64,000 nucleotides of DNA from Rhabdophis nuchalis (GCA_039707465.1 CM077644.1:195893962-195957961), one strand, 5' to 3'; counted from the stretch's first letter, positions 20,961 through 33,997 are shown. Numbers and translations: made by a program. Notes: generated from the sequence alone by a model not told the origin.

Positions 20961-22857
20961 AAGCTATGAAGCAATCAGCAAAGAGAACAAATGATCAACT
21001 TGAAGCTAATCTCATTATAGTTGTTCATGCTCTGGCCATTTCTAAACTGGAGTGCTAAATTTTCTGCAAGTGCAATTTCCCTTAACAGAAAATGCACTGA
21101 CATCAGACTGTGCAATATGTAGCAACAGTATGTTGGCTTCAGGACTTCAAATATTTTTTTTCTTTAAGGAGCTTTTTAACCTATTACCCCTATAACCACA
21201 CCCCAGGAGTGTGTCCAAGGTCTTTATTAACGGCACAGAAACTCATGGATACCAGTTCTGATATGCTCCTCCTTCTCTATAGAGATTGAGGTGCAAAAGG
21301 AAGGTACTCTGGCTGTTTCTTGCACCTGCTAGAATGTGGAGGAGCCCTCAAAGCCCTTCTCTACGTAACTGTAGGCTAAACAGGTATTTTTTTTCAGTTG
21401 GTCATTTTATAGTTGTATTTATGGTGTGTTGGTTTTTTTGTTAGGGTAACAATGTTAATTAACCACTTTTAAAAATATTCTGCTTTAGTAATGAAGCATC
21501 TAGATATATATGTTATTGAGCTCTCTATATAGAAATGACTAAATAAACTGCTAACAAGTCACACTGTGTTTGTTTCAGCAGCAACTATTACTCATAAATG
21601 CATAGGTAAATAAATGCATTTATGCTAGATGCCAAAACATCAATAAAACTGATGTTAAATGCAGTGAATTCTAAGTAAGAAACCATTGCAGTAACAGGAT
21701 TTAACACCGTGTACATGATTTCCAAAATCATATTAAGGATTTTTTATTGGCAAGAATAACTAACTAGGATAATTAATCACCACATGTGGTTAGTATATGC
21801 AATTTAAAAAAAAATTAAGAACAAGCAATTTTTTACCAGAAAGGAACACTCTTCAATCATGTGCTAAGATCATCACATTAATTCTATGAATGGCTTTATA
21901 GAGTGGATAAACATTACAAATACATTTTCAAATGAGGCAGACTAGATAAAATAGGAATCAAATTATGTGTCAATGATCAAAACTATTGAAGTGGAATGAC
22001 AAGCACTATTGTCATTAATTTAACGTGTAGTCTATCTGAATATTGTTTAGACAAGTTAATCTGCATATTGAATTTTATTCTGTTCTATCATAGTCAGCAT
22101 ATGTCATTACTAATTTTCAAAAATATAATAATGCCCTTATTTTGCACATTTTTCAAAACCAAATTATCACTACAAAATAAGCCCTTTATGAATTGAGCAC
22201 ACTAATACTACACTATTCAAATGTGAATACTGTTCTTCCCCCTCATGAATAGAATTCATTGTGACGGTTGTCACTACATTGTTCATATTGTTTGTTGGAG
22301 CAATCCCCATCTCTTCATGTTGATTATAGCAAAGATGTCCTGCCAAAACAAAATGTAGTAACTTCATTGGTGGGAATAGAGCTGGAACTAGTTAGAGTAC
22401 TGTATGGGACTGTTAACAAAGAAGAAACTTTTAAGGGAAAATTAGGAGTTCAAAACCTATCATGTGTCAAGTCCTAAGAACCAAGACAGACATGTGGAAT
22501 TACTTCTGAACAGTTTTTAAAATTGTTCCTTATCTATAGACAGAAATGTTGCCAGTTTAAAGTAACTATTTGCATCATTATAGATATACTCTGAAAAGTT
22601 GCTAGAGAGAAACCTTCTTAACTCTTTTTCCCAACCAAATTATGTACGTTTTGCTATCTCTTGTCCCTCTGTAAAATAGCCCCTCCTCCCTGGGAATCCA
22701 ACACCATATAATGATGTATAACAACCTAAACAGAAAGCCTGACAAATCACCTCCATGTTTACTTTTGGTATCTCCAATCAATATCCTCTTCTCTAAATTA
22801 GGGTTCCCGAACCTCTCGTCTAAAGCCAGGCATACTTGGGCATATTTAAAGGACTCT
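20961..22857. other. No recognised feature
   Basis: I found no supported gene, tandem repeat or element end here. Short frames (66-89 aa) have no recognisable domains. Confidence 0.4.
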
Positions 22858-23127
22858 TTGGATTTCAACAACTGTATCTGAACTTAATATTTCTTATTTA
22901 TACAGATGATTTAGAATAGCGGTCCCCAACCTTTCTGGCTCTGTGGACTGTAGGCGGTGATGGTAGGAGAGGGAAACCAGGCCAAGTGGTGGGCAACGGT
23001 ATGCATGAAACCATCCCCCTCTCCTCATCACCACTGGTGGTCTGCAGCTGGAAAGGTTGGGTACCCCTGCTTTAAATCGTCTGTACAAATAAGAAATATT
23101 ATGTTCAGATACAGTTATGGAAATCCA
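22858..23127. repeat. 270-bp imperfect palindrome with a hAT-like core
   Basis: The left arm (about 22859-22975) and right arm (about 23010-23125) are reverse complements over most of their length. Examples are actgtatctgaac at 22871-22883 against gttcagatacagt at 23103-23115, and ggtccccaacctttc near 22921 against gaaaggttgggtacc near 23051. The core ends (gcggtccccaacc and ggttgggtacccctg) look like hAT termini, but the palindrome continues about 55 bases beyond them on each side. The transcript would fold into a long hairpin. Confidence 0.85.
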
Positions 23128-23449
23128 GCATTCCCAACAGCATACTTAAGCTGATATTTGGCTTTTCCTTCCCTTGAATGGCAGGCATATTTTAATTGCT
23201 TTTGGCAGTTTCAGAACTTGCCAGATGTAGAGTTCAGGAACCAAAGTCATGTAATTCTTTGGATTTAGGCCATTGCAAAGATAGTTGTTGAGGTACTTGA
23301 CACTCTCTATTTTACTTACAGTGCTAAGCATAACCTCATTGTCAGAATAGGCAATCATTATTTCTTCAAAATATTTTTATCCCATCATTATTCTTTTTAT
23401 AAATAATTACCTAGTAATCTATCTATCCCCCATTTTCCCTACAACAACC
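23128..23449. other. No recognised feature
   Basis: This is AT-rich sequence directly before the Penelope-like element. No coding or repeat signal was recognised. Confidence 0.4.
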
Positions 23450-23627
23450 ATCCATGTATAAGTTTGCGATGACCGGTGAGAAGGGTGATCCCATGGGTGC
23501 TCCTTCTATCTGTTTGTATCTTTGTCCATTATGAATGAAGTATGTGTTGGTTAGACAGTGGTTGGTCAGATCCAGGATGTGCTTGGGGGGGTTGTATTTG
23601 TGCTTGGGGGGGTTGTATTTGTTCCCC
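23450..23627 (-). pseudogene. Inverted 5' part of a Penelope-like reverse transcriptase
   Basis: The minus strand encodes ILDLTNHCLTNTYFIHNG followed by IEGAPMGSPFSPVIANLYM, the motif just before the catalytic box in Penelope-like reverse transcriptases. The protein match stops at about 23450 after ANLYM. Its natural continuation, EHFETNAL, starts on the plus strand at about 23646. So this block is an inverted piece of the same element. It begins, next to the junction, with a doubled KYNPPKH unit (nucleotide repeat at 23582-23620). Confidence 0.85.
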
Positions 23628-24745
23628 AAATACAACCCCCCCCTGGAACATTTTGAAACCAACGCCCTAGACAAATCTGAACACAAACCCAAACTCTGGC
23701 TCAGATATGTAGATGACACTTTCGTAATTTGGCCACATGGGAAAGAAAAACTGGACAACTTCCTCACACACCTCAACTCCCTACACCCCAAAATACAATT
23801 CACCATGGAAATAGAAGCTAACAACCAACTTCCTTTTCTAGATGTCCTAATCTACAAAAAACCTAATGGCTCCCTGGGATACACCATCTACCAGAAAAAA
23901 CCACACACCAACCACTACCTAAATGCACAATCCCATCACCATCCTGCACAGATAAACTCTGTAGCCAAAACCCTCATACAAAGAACCAAACACCTAGCTG
24001 ACAAAGACCACCTGAAAACCGAATTACACTTCCTCACAAATACATTAATATCCAACTGATTCTGAAGAAAAACAATCACCAAACTAATCCAAAAAGAGAC
24101 ACCCCCCAAGAACCAAGACAAAGAACAGGAAAATGGCATTGCCCTCATCCCATACATTAAAGGTACTACAGACAAAATCAGCAAAATTCTCCACAAGCAC
24201 AACATAAAGACAGCCTTCAACACCGACCAAAAAATAACCAATATCCTAAGGAATCCCAAAGACAAGATCCAGCTAGAAAGCCAAGGGGTCTACAAAATTC
24301 CATGTAAAATCTGCCCTGCCACTTACATAGGACAAACCAACAGAAGGATAAGTGCACGTATCGCAGAACATAAAAATGCATTAAAATCAACTTAATACCT
24401 CATCTCTTTATCAACATTTCAAAACTACAGGACATGACATTGACTTTCAAGGGACTAAAATGATCCCCAAGGCTGAACAGTTGAACAGGAGAATAATCAG
24501 AGAAGCCATTGAAATAGAGAAGCAACCTAACAAACGTGACAACACCTCCCGCCTACCAGACATCTGGAAACCAGCACTGACCAACAGACGAGCCCCACCC
24601 TCCACCCAAGCCGTTGAAATTCAAAATAAGGAGAAACATACAAATAAGACCAATCAGCATCAATCTACCAATCATGATACAGCTGCACAGCCAATCAACC
24701 CACTCACAATAGTCAGCACTTCACCCCTCCCCCCCCCCAAGATTT
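23628..24745 (+). pseudogene. Penelope-like element: reverse transcriptase end and GIY-YIG endonuclease
   Basis: The plus strand continues the reverse transcriptase with EHFETNAL, then KPKLWLRYVDDTFVIW; the catalytic YVDD is at 23706-23717, followed by NNQLPFLDVLI. A stop at about 24058 and a frame change near 24395 break the ORF. Beyond the first stop the frame reads on to a linker with ALIPYI and then GVYKIPCKICPATYIGQTN (from 24284) and RIAEHKNA, which is the Cys-containing GIY-YIG nuclease of Penelope-like elements. The end of the domain is read in another frame as REAIEIEKQPN and DIWKPAL (24505-24580). In the family this protein nicks target DNA and primes reverse transcription. This copy is inactive. 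Confidence 0.9.
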
Positions 24746-24918
24746 AAGGAAGGGCGACACCTTCGCATATATATATGTTAGTTTTATTAGCTGATGAATA
24801 AATAAATCAGCTCATAAAACTAACACACATATTTAAAAAATCACACAACGGAACTCATGGCTTTCTGTCTAGATGGTTTCTGGTGATGAACCGAAAGGCA
24901 GAAAAGGAAACAGTATAC

Positions 24919-24962
<44 letters not shown>

Positions 24963-25214
24963 GGTTTTTGAGCTGATCAATAAGTAAATCAGGGAGACTA
25001 GTATAGATTTATTTATTGATCAGCTCAAAAACCTAACACACATATAAAAAAAGTACACAATGGAACTCATGGCTTTCTGTCTAGATGGTCTCTGGTGATG
25101 AGCCGAAAGGCAGAAAAGGAAACAGTATGTTTCCTTCCTTAATTGGGGCCTAACAGGGTGTTGTGGAACATTTATATATATTTTATGATTTATTTATTGA
25201 TCAGCTCATAAAAC

Positions 25215-25252
<38 letters not shown>

Positions 25253-25256
25253 TTTT
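24746..25256 (+). repeat. Penelope-element tail repeats with GT/AC microsatellites
   Basis: A unit with the words ggaactcatggctttctgtc and gagccgaaaggcagaaaagg occurs at about 24850-24912 and again at 25060-25128. A further decayed copy in reverse is at 40965-41075. Between and after the copies are short hairpin segments (ctgatcaataa/ttattgatcag) and dinucleotide runs at 24926-24960 (GT) and 25216-25251 (AC). The position, straight after the Penelope ORF, suggests the terminal non-coding repeat of that element. Confidence 0.75.
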
Positions 25257-27165
25257 CCTTTTTGAGAGGGCCTCTTTCAGGTTAACCTTCAGGGAATCAT
25301 ACTCCTTACACTCTCTAATTAAGCCTGTTTCCATCTTAGGCTCCCTTGGTTCTTCACCAAGTTTGGGGATAAATCCTATTAAGAAGTAAAAATAACAAAG
25401 CCTTTTTAGCTTTACTGTTTCATGTAGACTGAAGAATGTTTCCTATTTGTCCTCTTCCTTGGTAAGCTGAAGAAGGCTTTTTATTTCCTACTCGCTGTAG
25501 ATTTCAGTTTTAAAGAATCAGTTATTCTTCAAGCTTGTTGCAAAGTTGGCATCACAAGTAAAGAGATGAGGTTATGCAGTCCTGATTTTCGAGGAGAGCA
25601 GCTTAAGACTGCATCCTATGCATCTTTACTCAGCAGTTAAGTGGCATTGAGCTATAGCTTTGAATCCTAAGTGTACATCTGTGTGTGTTCACACTGACGC
25701 ACACGCATACACAGTATTTGCATTAGAAAACTGTCCCAAGGGTATGCATCCCCAATAGATATATCTATTCAATATGCTTCTTGTAAGCCATTTTTCTAGT
25801 AAGCTGCTATAAAAATGTATTCTGTTCCCAAGAAGAAAAACATTCACTGTCAAAGGAAGCCAGAAACTACTCATTTGCCAATAATCCCTTAGATACCACT
25901 GAGACTGTTCATGAGTAGTTATAGGATTTATATGCAAATACATGTCTAAGTAGATAGTGCATAACAATGATGTTAAAGCAAAAAAAAATATATCCTCATA
26001 TATCTATCATTTGAAGGAAAATATATCAATTTTCCCAAGAACTTTTGAAAGAAAAAAAGTCCCAGAATAATGCAGAAGTTATAATAATGGCTGTTCAAGC
26101 CTGTTTGCAAATAAGTCCCTGCTTCCTCCATCCTGTGTTTCTTAGTAGGTACCAAACCAATTTTTATTCCTTGAGTTTCCAAGAAAAACTGTGTCTGTGG
26201 AATAATAGCTCGATAGGAAAAGCTGAACTGTATTATAAGAGCATACATTAACTTGTCTGTGGCTTCTAGGTTTTACCCTGTACTATTTATGGATTTGACT
26301 GATCTTTCTCAACTTCTTTCTAATCAGTAAAAGCTCTGCGATAAGAACTTTCAAAGGAAAACTTGGAGAAAACTTTATGTTCCATATTATGAACAACAGT
26401 ATGCACAAGTACAGGTTATAATGTTAAGGCAATCTGTTTCCTAAATTAAGAAGAGATATGAAAAAGCACTTTCTGCCTCACGTGGTTTAACTTTTTTTTT
26501 TTTTACAGCATAAATGCATGCATGTTTGGAGAGCCTATAAATCTACATGATATTCTTGAGTAATGGATTGCAGCATTAAAGAGCAATCTGTCAGGCAGAG
26601 CTGTAACCCAATTCCTATTCACTGCCAGTCTTATTAATGAATGGAGCTGAAAACCAGCAGTGCTAGTTTAGTTTTGCTTTTTGTTATTATGCAAAACTGT
26701 TATTTATTATTCCTGCCCAACAAAGCTGAAAATTAGGTTATTGTACAAGCATTTTATTTATCACATTTTGGCTCATTAATCACTACAGTACTCAGAATAA
26801 AATCTGTGTCAGCTGATCATATTTCTTAGTGACCAAGTATTAATCTTATTTATATATTTGAATTTCTTGACTATTATATTAATAAAACAATGAAGTTTAT
26901 TTGAAATATGATTATTTATAGAGGTATTGAATTAACTTTTCAGTCTTGGAGTTATTATACTAGAAGTGTTTGGGGTGTTACTCTGATATTTACTATTCAT
27001 TTAGTTTACTAAGAATATCACGGTTGGGAAATGTGAACCCTTTCAAATGTTGCTGAACTATATTTTTCAGGTGACCCACCAGTGTATGGGAGATGGGTAA
27101 TTTAACAATATCTGGAGTGATTCAAGTTGTTCATACATATTAAATATCCTGGGAATGAATGAATG
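25257..27165. other. No recognised gene; possible conserved non-coding block
   Basis: I saw no element ends or coding domains. The stretch 26560-26830 (for example ttattattcctgcccaac and tcattaatcactacag) is repeat-free and of balanced composition compared with its surroundings, which can mark conserved non-coding DNA. That is only a suspicion. Confidence 0.35.
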
Positions 27166-27581
27166 AATATGGGGTGGGCTTCAAAAATTTCAGCAACAGG
27201 TTATCTGCTTGGTTGCTGGGTGGGCATGGCCATCGTGAGTGTGGCCCAGTCGGCCTCCTGCATTACGACAGGGGGACTGTTTTTACCTTCCTCAGGTTCT
27301 GGAGGCTTTCCTCGAGCTTCTGGGAGGGCGAAAACTGCCTCTTCACTGGCTCTGGAGGCCTACTGGGTGGCCCATTTTTCCCCCTTCCCAAGCCTCCATG
27401 TGGGCCCTACACTTACCTTGCATCTAAAATGGGCAGTGTGGAGACTCCTAGGAAGGGCATGGTGGGGTGGCAGGGGGTGTAGTGGGATGGCCAGCCAGGG
27501 GTGGAATTTGAAGGTTCTCCGAACCGACCATAGCACTAGCTATGGGTTCTCCGAACCTGGGCAAACCCGTAGCAGCCCTCC

Positions 27582-27582
<1 letters not shown>
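27166..27582. repeat. hAT-derived composite repeat
   Basis: A hAT-like start, ggggtgggcttcaaaa, lies at 27171. A second start, caggggtggaatttgaagg, lies near 27499, and a hAT-like end, cagccctcccctg, closes the block near 27582. The interior is GC rich and shows no transposase. No clean target duplication was found, so nested and truncated copies are likely. The open frames at 27159-27642 come from this GC-rich repeat. Confidence 0.5.
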
Positions 27583-27623
<41 letters not shown>

Positions 27624-27630
27624 TGTGTTG
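27583..27630 (+). repeat. GT microsatellite
   Basis: About 24 GT units with one interruption, directly after the hAT-like end. Confidence 0.95.
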
Positions 27631-28285
27631 CAGACTGCCTAGCTACTCATGCGTTCTGATTTTTAAAAATACCATATAGGAAGACTTTCCTCATGGTGTC
27701 GTCTTCCTTTAGAATTTAATTGAAGCGATGAAGCCTTCGAAGTTTCAAAATTTTAGAAAATCTGTGAAATAATCTAATGATACCTGAGAATAAAGTGACT
27801 CTCTATTTAAAATAAAAACTGCTATATTCCCAGCCCTATGTAGTGAGGTAACTGCAAGAACGATGAAACATCCATGAGAATTTCACTGAAAATGTATTCT
27901 CCTTTGGGGAAAAAAAATCAAAATCACATTCTTTTCTCGAAACAGATGAAATAGTAAAGAATACAATATTTTTTAAGCATGGAACTTGCTTGTTGAAATG
28001 CGTAACAAATTATATTGGTGCATATGCCTAGCATACTGCTACTATTATTATTTCATTATAAAATATCTATCACACATTTTGGACTATAGAGAATGAGGGC
28101 AAAAATGCTATTATTAGACAGAGAATTTGGTTCTTTCCACTGGGCTGGAAAATAGGGAGTCATGCTGCCAAATGTTTAAGCAGAAAGAAGGCAGAGGTGG
28201 GAAGGAGGTTGTCACCATGAATGACAGAAAAGCTGGATGTTCTGCCATGGGTTTAGGAAAGAGCAAGAAAACTGGATTGAGATGA
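27631..28285. other. No recognised feature
   Basis: AT-rich sequence without supported genes or repeats. Confidence 0.4.
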
Positions 28286-28545
28286 TGATTATTCCCTGAA
28301 AATAAGACCTCCCTGGAGAATAAACCCAACCAGGCTTTTGAGCACATGTGCTAAAATAAGCCCTCCCCTGAAAATAAGCCCTCTCCAAAAATATTGCAAC
28401 ACAGCAGCAGACATGAGGTGATCACGCTTGGCGCCTCCTGCACCTCAAAAATAATAAGACCTCCCCGAAAATAAGACCAAGTGCTTATTTCAGGGGTCAA
28501 AAAAATAAATAAACCCTGTCTTATTTTTGGAGAAACATGGTATTA
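28286..28545. repeat. Terminal-inverted-repeat MITE
   Basis: The left end, ttccctgaaaataagacc, and the right end, gtcttatttttggagaaac, form inverted termini. Internal copies of the words aaaataagacctcc and aaaataagccctc make it partly tandem. The superfamily is not clear from the ends. Confidence 0.65.
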
Positions 28546-29544
28546 AAAAAGAAATCTAACAATTCTAACCAGATGCTATTGTTAATATGTGAAAATTTTG
28601 TTAAACCAATGAAGGTACAAGAGGATTCTTAAAACATTTAGTTGTTTGAGAAGCTACTTCCTACAGAGATAACGTTCTACAAAGTATCTCTATAGGAAGT
28701 CCAGATACTCACTGAGGAAGTAGGAGACTCACTGAGGAAGTAGGTCTCAACCAACTGAACATATTGAGACTCCTCTTGTTCCCAATTCTCATCCATCCAG
28801 CCATCGTCCTTGAGTTAGTTTTGACTCCTGGTGACCTCCTGAACAGGTTTCTGCAATTTTCCTGGCAAGATTTTAGATCTGGTTTGCTATTGTCTCTTTC
28901 CTAGGGTTGAGAAAGAATGACTGGCCCAAAGACCTTAGTTAGGACTAAGAATAAATAAGCTTAATGTGCCAAATTGGTAAAATAAAAGTCATAAATATAA
29001 TTGTACTGCATTATACAATTGCAAAGATAAACTGATTTAAACTAAACTTTGTTAACTGTAAAATTTAAGAAAACAAAACAAAAGAAACTTGATCCTGAAA
29101 ACAAGGTGAACTTCTTTGGAGGAATGTTGCAAAATGAGGAAACCATCAATGAAAAGACCCTGTTTCCAGCTACTATATTTGTGGTAAACAGAAAAACACA
29201 TACACACCTCTTTATTAATGGATAGAATCCCCTCCCCCCTCAAATCTTTCCATAGTTCTAATTTCATCTTAATTTAGATGAATGCAAATTGCTATCAGAA
29301 TATTTTGTTTGTCTTTGAAAGCATATAATAATAACACTATAAGAATTAGATGAACTGGTATGCTAAGAAGAGTAGAATGTTTGGCATTTAATTAATATAT
29401 TTACTATTTATGCCAGCTCTTCAAGATAACACAGGATAGGAAATCAGTTACTAATGCTGATATTACTTTTATTGTTAGGTTACAATAATAAAATCTTGTA
29501 AGTCTGAATATGTCCCACCTCACCATTTATCTTTTGAGAACTAG
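28546..29544. other. Mostly unassigned; one interspersed-repeat-like block
   Basis: At 28795-28945 the words actcctggtgacctcctgaa and ctagggttgagaaagaatg look like an interspersed repeat that I know from squamate DNA but cannot classify. A 21-base direct duplication (gactcactgaggaagtagg) lies at 28708-28745. The remainder shows no feature. Confidence 0.4.
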
Positions 29545-31672
29545 GGAGAGTCAACATTTTTTTTGTTTGAAAAAGTTTTATTGGTTTTAACAATTTATAG
29601 CAGGAAAGGGGTATTAGATAATATTTTGGAGCTTCCACATCGGGTTTGATGACCACCTCCGAGTCTTCATACATATTCCATTAAGAAAAATAACAAAAGG
29701 AAGGGGTACATACATTTTAAAATCATAAATTTTCATATTCTTTTATACATTCAATTACTTTGTGCTATTGACATCCGTACAGGAATTACCATCATAAAAA
29801 AAAGAATATAACAAATTATTTTTGCGATCTGAGCCTCTTTGCTATAGTCTCTTCCTCCTCCCCCCCCCCCACCAGCAGGCGGACCCGTGGCCCCTCCCGT
29901 TCCCATCTCATCATCACCCAGGATTGAGGAGTGTTTTTTAAGAAAGTTCTGCGCCTCTTCGACTGTTTTGATTCTAACTCTTCCTCCCTCCCAGAATTCC
30001 AGCATCCCTTCCGGCATCAACCACTTGAACCACACCCCCTTTTTGAATAATTTTTTTGTTAAGAAGGAATAATTCCTTCTTATATCTCGTATTTTCTTTG
30101 GGATCTGCTTCAATATGGCCACCTCGTTTTGCTGATACATCAAAGGCCCCCCCCTTTGCGCTCTCAGTATCTCATCCCTCGTTGACCTTCTTATAAATTT
30201 AATATGTATCTCTCTGGGTACCTCATTTATTCTGGCAAATGCTGAATTAATTCTATAAATCAAATCAATGTCCCCCCAAATAAATTCCTTATCTTTCTTA
30301 ATATAATCCGCTAACATAGTAGCCATCAACTCTTTTAAATTTTCATTAGGTAATTCTGGAACATTCTGAAATCTTAAAAAGAAACACATGCGTTCAAAAT
30401 CAAGACATTTGACCAGTAAATATCTGTAAGTTCTTTCTTAAAGTCTTTTATCTCTTCCTTCATCTCAACCGCCCCCCCTTCCAGCCCCACAATTTTTTGT
30501 TTATTATTTGTTATTTCTCTTTGCGCCTCCAATAGTTCCAATCTTGTACTTAAATTGTCTTTCCGGATTTGTTGCATTTCATTCATTATTTTTTGAAACA
30601 TCTCCTCTATGTTTAATGGCTGAGGGCTTGGTGACTTAGGATCCTCTACTTCTGTTTCCTTCTGTAACAAAGCTGAAATCTTTGGTTGTGAGGATGGGCT
30701 GGGTCTTGTAGATGCTGGAGCAGAGCTTGGTTTCCCAGATGGGGGTTTCCTCGATGCCATAATTAAAGTTTTAAGTGTTGGTGCGTAGAGAAGAAAGAAA
30801 GGGAAAAAATGGTGTTGTTGGGCGGGCAGTCTGTGAAGTCCGAGACAAAAGCAGCTGTAGTTCAAATTAAGTTTACAATGTCCAGAGAGAAAAAGGAAAA
30901 AAAGGAAAAAACTTTCCAAACAAAAGCAGAAGGTTTCACGAAGGGGGAGAGCACCGAAAGACACCAGAGCAGGTCCTTTTCTTATATATTTTGAAATTAG
31001 TCTAATTTTGTTAAAATAGAGGAATGCTTATTTCCAAAGAAGAAAAGTTCCGTCCTGGGAACAAAGAGAACGCCATCTTTCCGCCTTGCCGGCAGGGTGG
31101 AAAAAGTAAAAGTGGAAACAATCAATTTAAAATGTAGCAAGGCTCAGGATACATTGTTTAACAGCAATACCTTAGTTAACAAGAAATTTCCTTTTTCAAT
31201 AAATCCAACGGAAGTCACTTTCACTCTCTCTGCATCGCGGGACTCTTCCTCCAATGCCGCTTTAATTCCAGGGGGGTTGTTTCCAACTCCCCCCTATCTT
31301 CTCTTTCCATCAAATTGAATGCAAAAAAAGTCCAAATAAGGCACATACCATTTTTCTAATCCGGAGCCTCGGCGCAGCCATTCAGCCCCGGCGTTTCAGC
31401 TCCTTGTAAAATCCTCCATGTTCCATCTCCTTCGGCGAAAGGGTAGCTCCCCCCGCAAAAGTTCCCCAGCCCCTAGGGCGAGGCGGGAGCAGCCCCCCCG
31501 ACTGCCGTCGAGATGGGGGCCCTCACCGCAAGCCGTCTGTACAGAGGGGGGGGATTATGCCCGTCCCCCCCGCGCCCGAAGGCGTAGCTGAGGCAACACA
31601 GTGGCGAACGTGTGGAATCCACATCCATCCGCGTCTGAAGCCGGAAACGATCTCCCGGAGAGTCAACATTTT
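29545..31672 (-). mobile_element. Second ORF1-only L1-type (half-L1-like) retroelement, 16-bp target duplication
   Basis: The element spans 29561-31656 and is bounded by ggagagtcaacatttt at 29545-29560 and 31657-31672. Its order matches the copy at 8083: GC-rich 5' region of about 900 bases, ORF1, then about 255 bases of 3' region ending CAATAAAACTTTTTCAAAC. Shared words outside ORF1 include tccggcttc at the first bases and, in the 3' region, gactcggaggtggtc against gccccggagggggcc in the other copy. The two copies differ clearly, so this is not a recent duplication of one insertion. ORF2 is absent in both. Confidence 0.9.
29816..30760 (-). pseudogene. Frameshifted L1-type ORF1 of the second half-L1-like element
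   Basis: The frame starts at ATG 30760 (MASRKPPSGK). It gives a Ser/Pro-rich N-terminus, then a coiled-coil region (IEEMFQKIMNEMQQIRK, KLELLEAQ-like heptads). Near 30402 a 5-base deletion relative to the other copy shifts the frame, and the RNA-binding region continues as FFLRFQNVPE, then PREIHIKFIRRSTRDEILRA and WEGGRVRIKTVEEAQNFLKK. A poly(C) tract at 29861-29872 causes a second shift in the Gly-rich tail, and the ancestral stop would lie at 29816-29818. The protein would be about 310 residues, close to the 290 of the intact copy. It is a broken version of the same gene. Confidence 0.88.
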
Positions 31673-32968
31673 GAGAATTTTGTCAAATTACATTTCTGCC
31701 TGGACTGAAATTTCTTTTATCTGAATATTGTCTTGGTTGCAGCTCTTCCTTCGGTTCCTCAAGGTTATTCTTATTCATATAGGCTATTAAATATATACTA
31801 AAAATGTCGCTGCTCTCCAGAATAAATGATAAGTGTTTAGCCACTATTTTTCCATTTCCTGTGACTATGTTTGGTCAGCACTTTTCTTAGGATGTACATG
31901 GAAATTGTTGGAGTAGGTAATATCCTACTGAGCACTTTTTCTGATCTACCTTCATGAAACTTTTGTAATTGTGGCTGCAGGAGTAGAGTTAGTATTTCTG
32001 GTTAGTGTCTGTTGATAACATCATAAGGCAATGGCATAAGAAGCCAAGTAATATTCATTACATTAGATTTGTTCTCTCTGGTCCATACTAGGTAATACTC
32101 TCAGATTTTTATGAGTTATGATATTATTACATTCAAAATTTTTACACAAAGTAGTGTCCTCTTCCACCCTGCCCACAACAATTATTGCTCTGATTGTATC
32201 CTGTGATACCCCTGACAGCTGGAAGATGCTCTGAGGCATGCACTATGGATGTGTGGAAGCCTCTTTCAGCCATTATATATAGATATGAAGTGCCTTGATG
32301 AGATCTATAACATGTATTTTGTATTTAATCAAGGCAAATAGAATTGCTTCTCTCGTATGAAATCCCTTGTACAACAAATTAATGCATTTCACACAGGTCT
32401 GATATAGTATTCTGCCCCTCTCCCCAACAGATAATTAGAGGCATGCAGCTTTGAGTTTCACGGGTAGTACAAGGGATTTGACAGCATAACATAACACAGC
32501 ACATGTGTAAGCATGTATGTAGCATAGCAATATAACCATAAGTATCAGGACCCCATGAAATGTCTCATCATTTACCAGCTTCCATTTTTGCTTTCTCTTG
32601 GATGGATATTTTCAGATAGGCAGCTGGTTTATAGGAGCACTTATGGCAAGGACATAATGAAAAGTAACAGATTGTTAAATACAATTCCAAATGAGTCCAT
32701 TGACCCAAAATGGTTGTCTTTCCCTGATGTATAGTTATTATTGTTAGTATATAATAGCAACCTTATCAATTATGATTTCATAGTTGAGTGATCTTGGTGA
32801 AATAATTACAAAGTGACAGCAACATAAACTATACTATCGCTATAATAGCATCACGACACAGTCATAAATTCGCTATATGAATATAACTTGGAATTACACT
32901 TGTGCTTGGCATATCCTCTCCTTGACTTTTTCTAGATAGAGTAATTTGGGGATAAGATTTTATTATAA
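31673..32968. other. No recognised feature
   Basis: AT-rich DNA without supported genes or element ends. Confidence 0.4.

Positions 32969-33997
<1,029 letters not shown>

Noticed and set aside
24900..25260. Possible CRISPR-like alternation of repeats
   Set aside because: The repeats are dinucleotide runs and Penelope-tail copies, without regular spacers, and the DNA is vertebrate.
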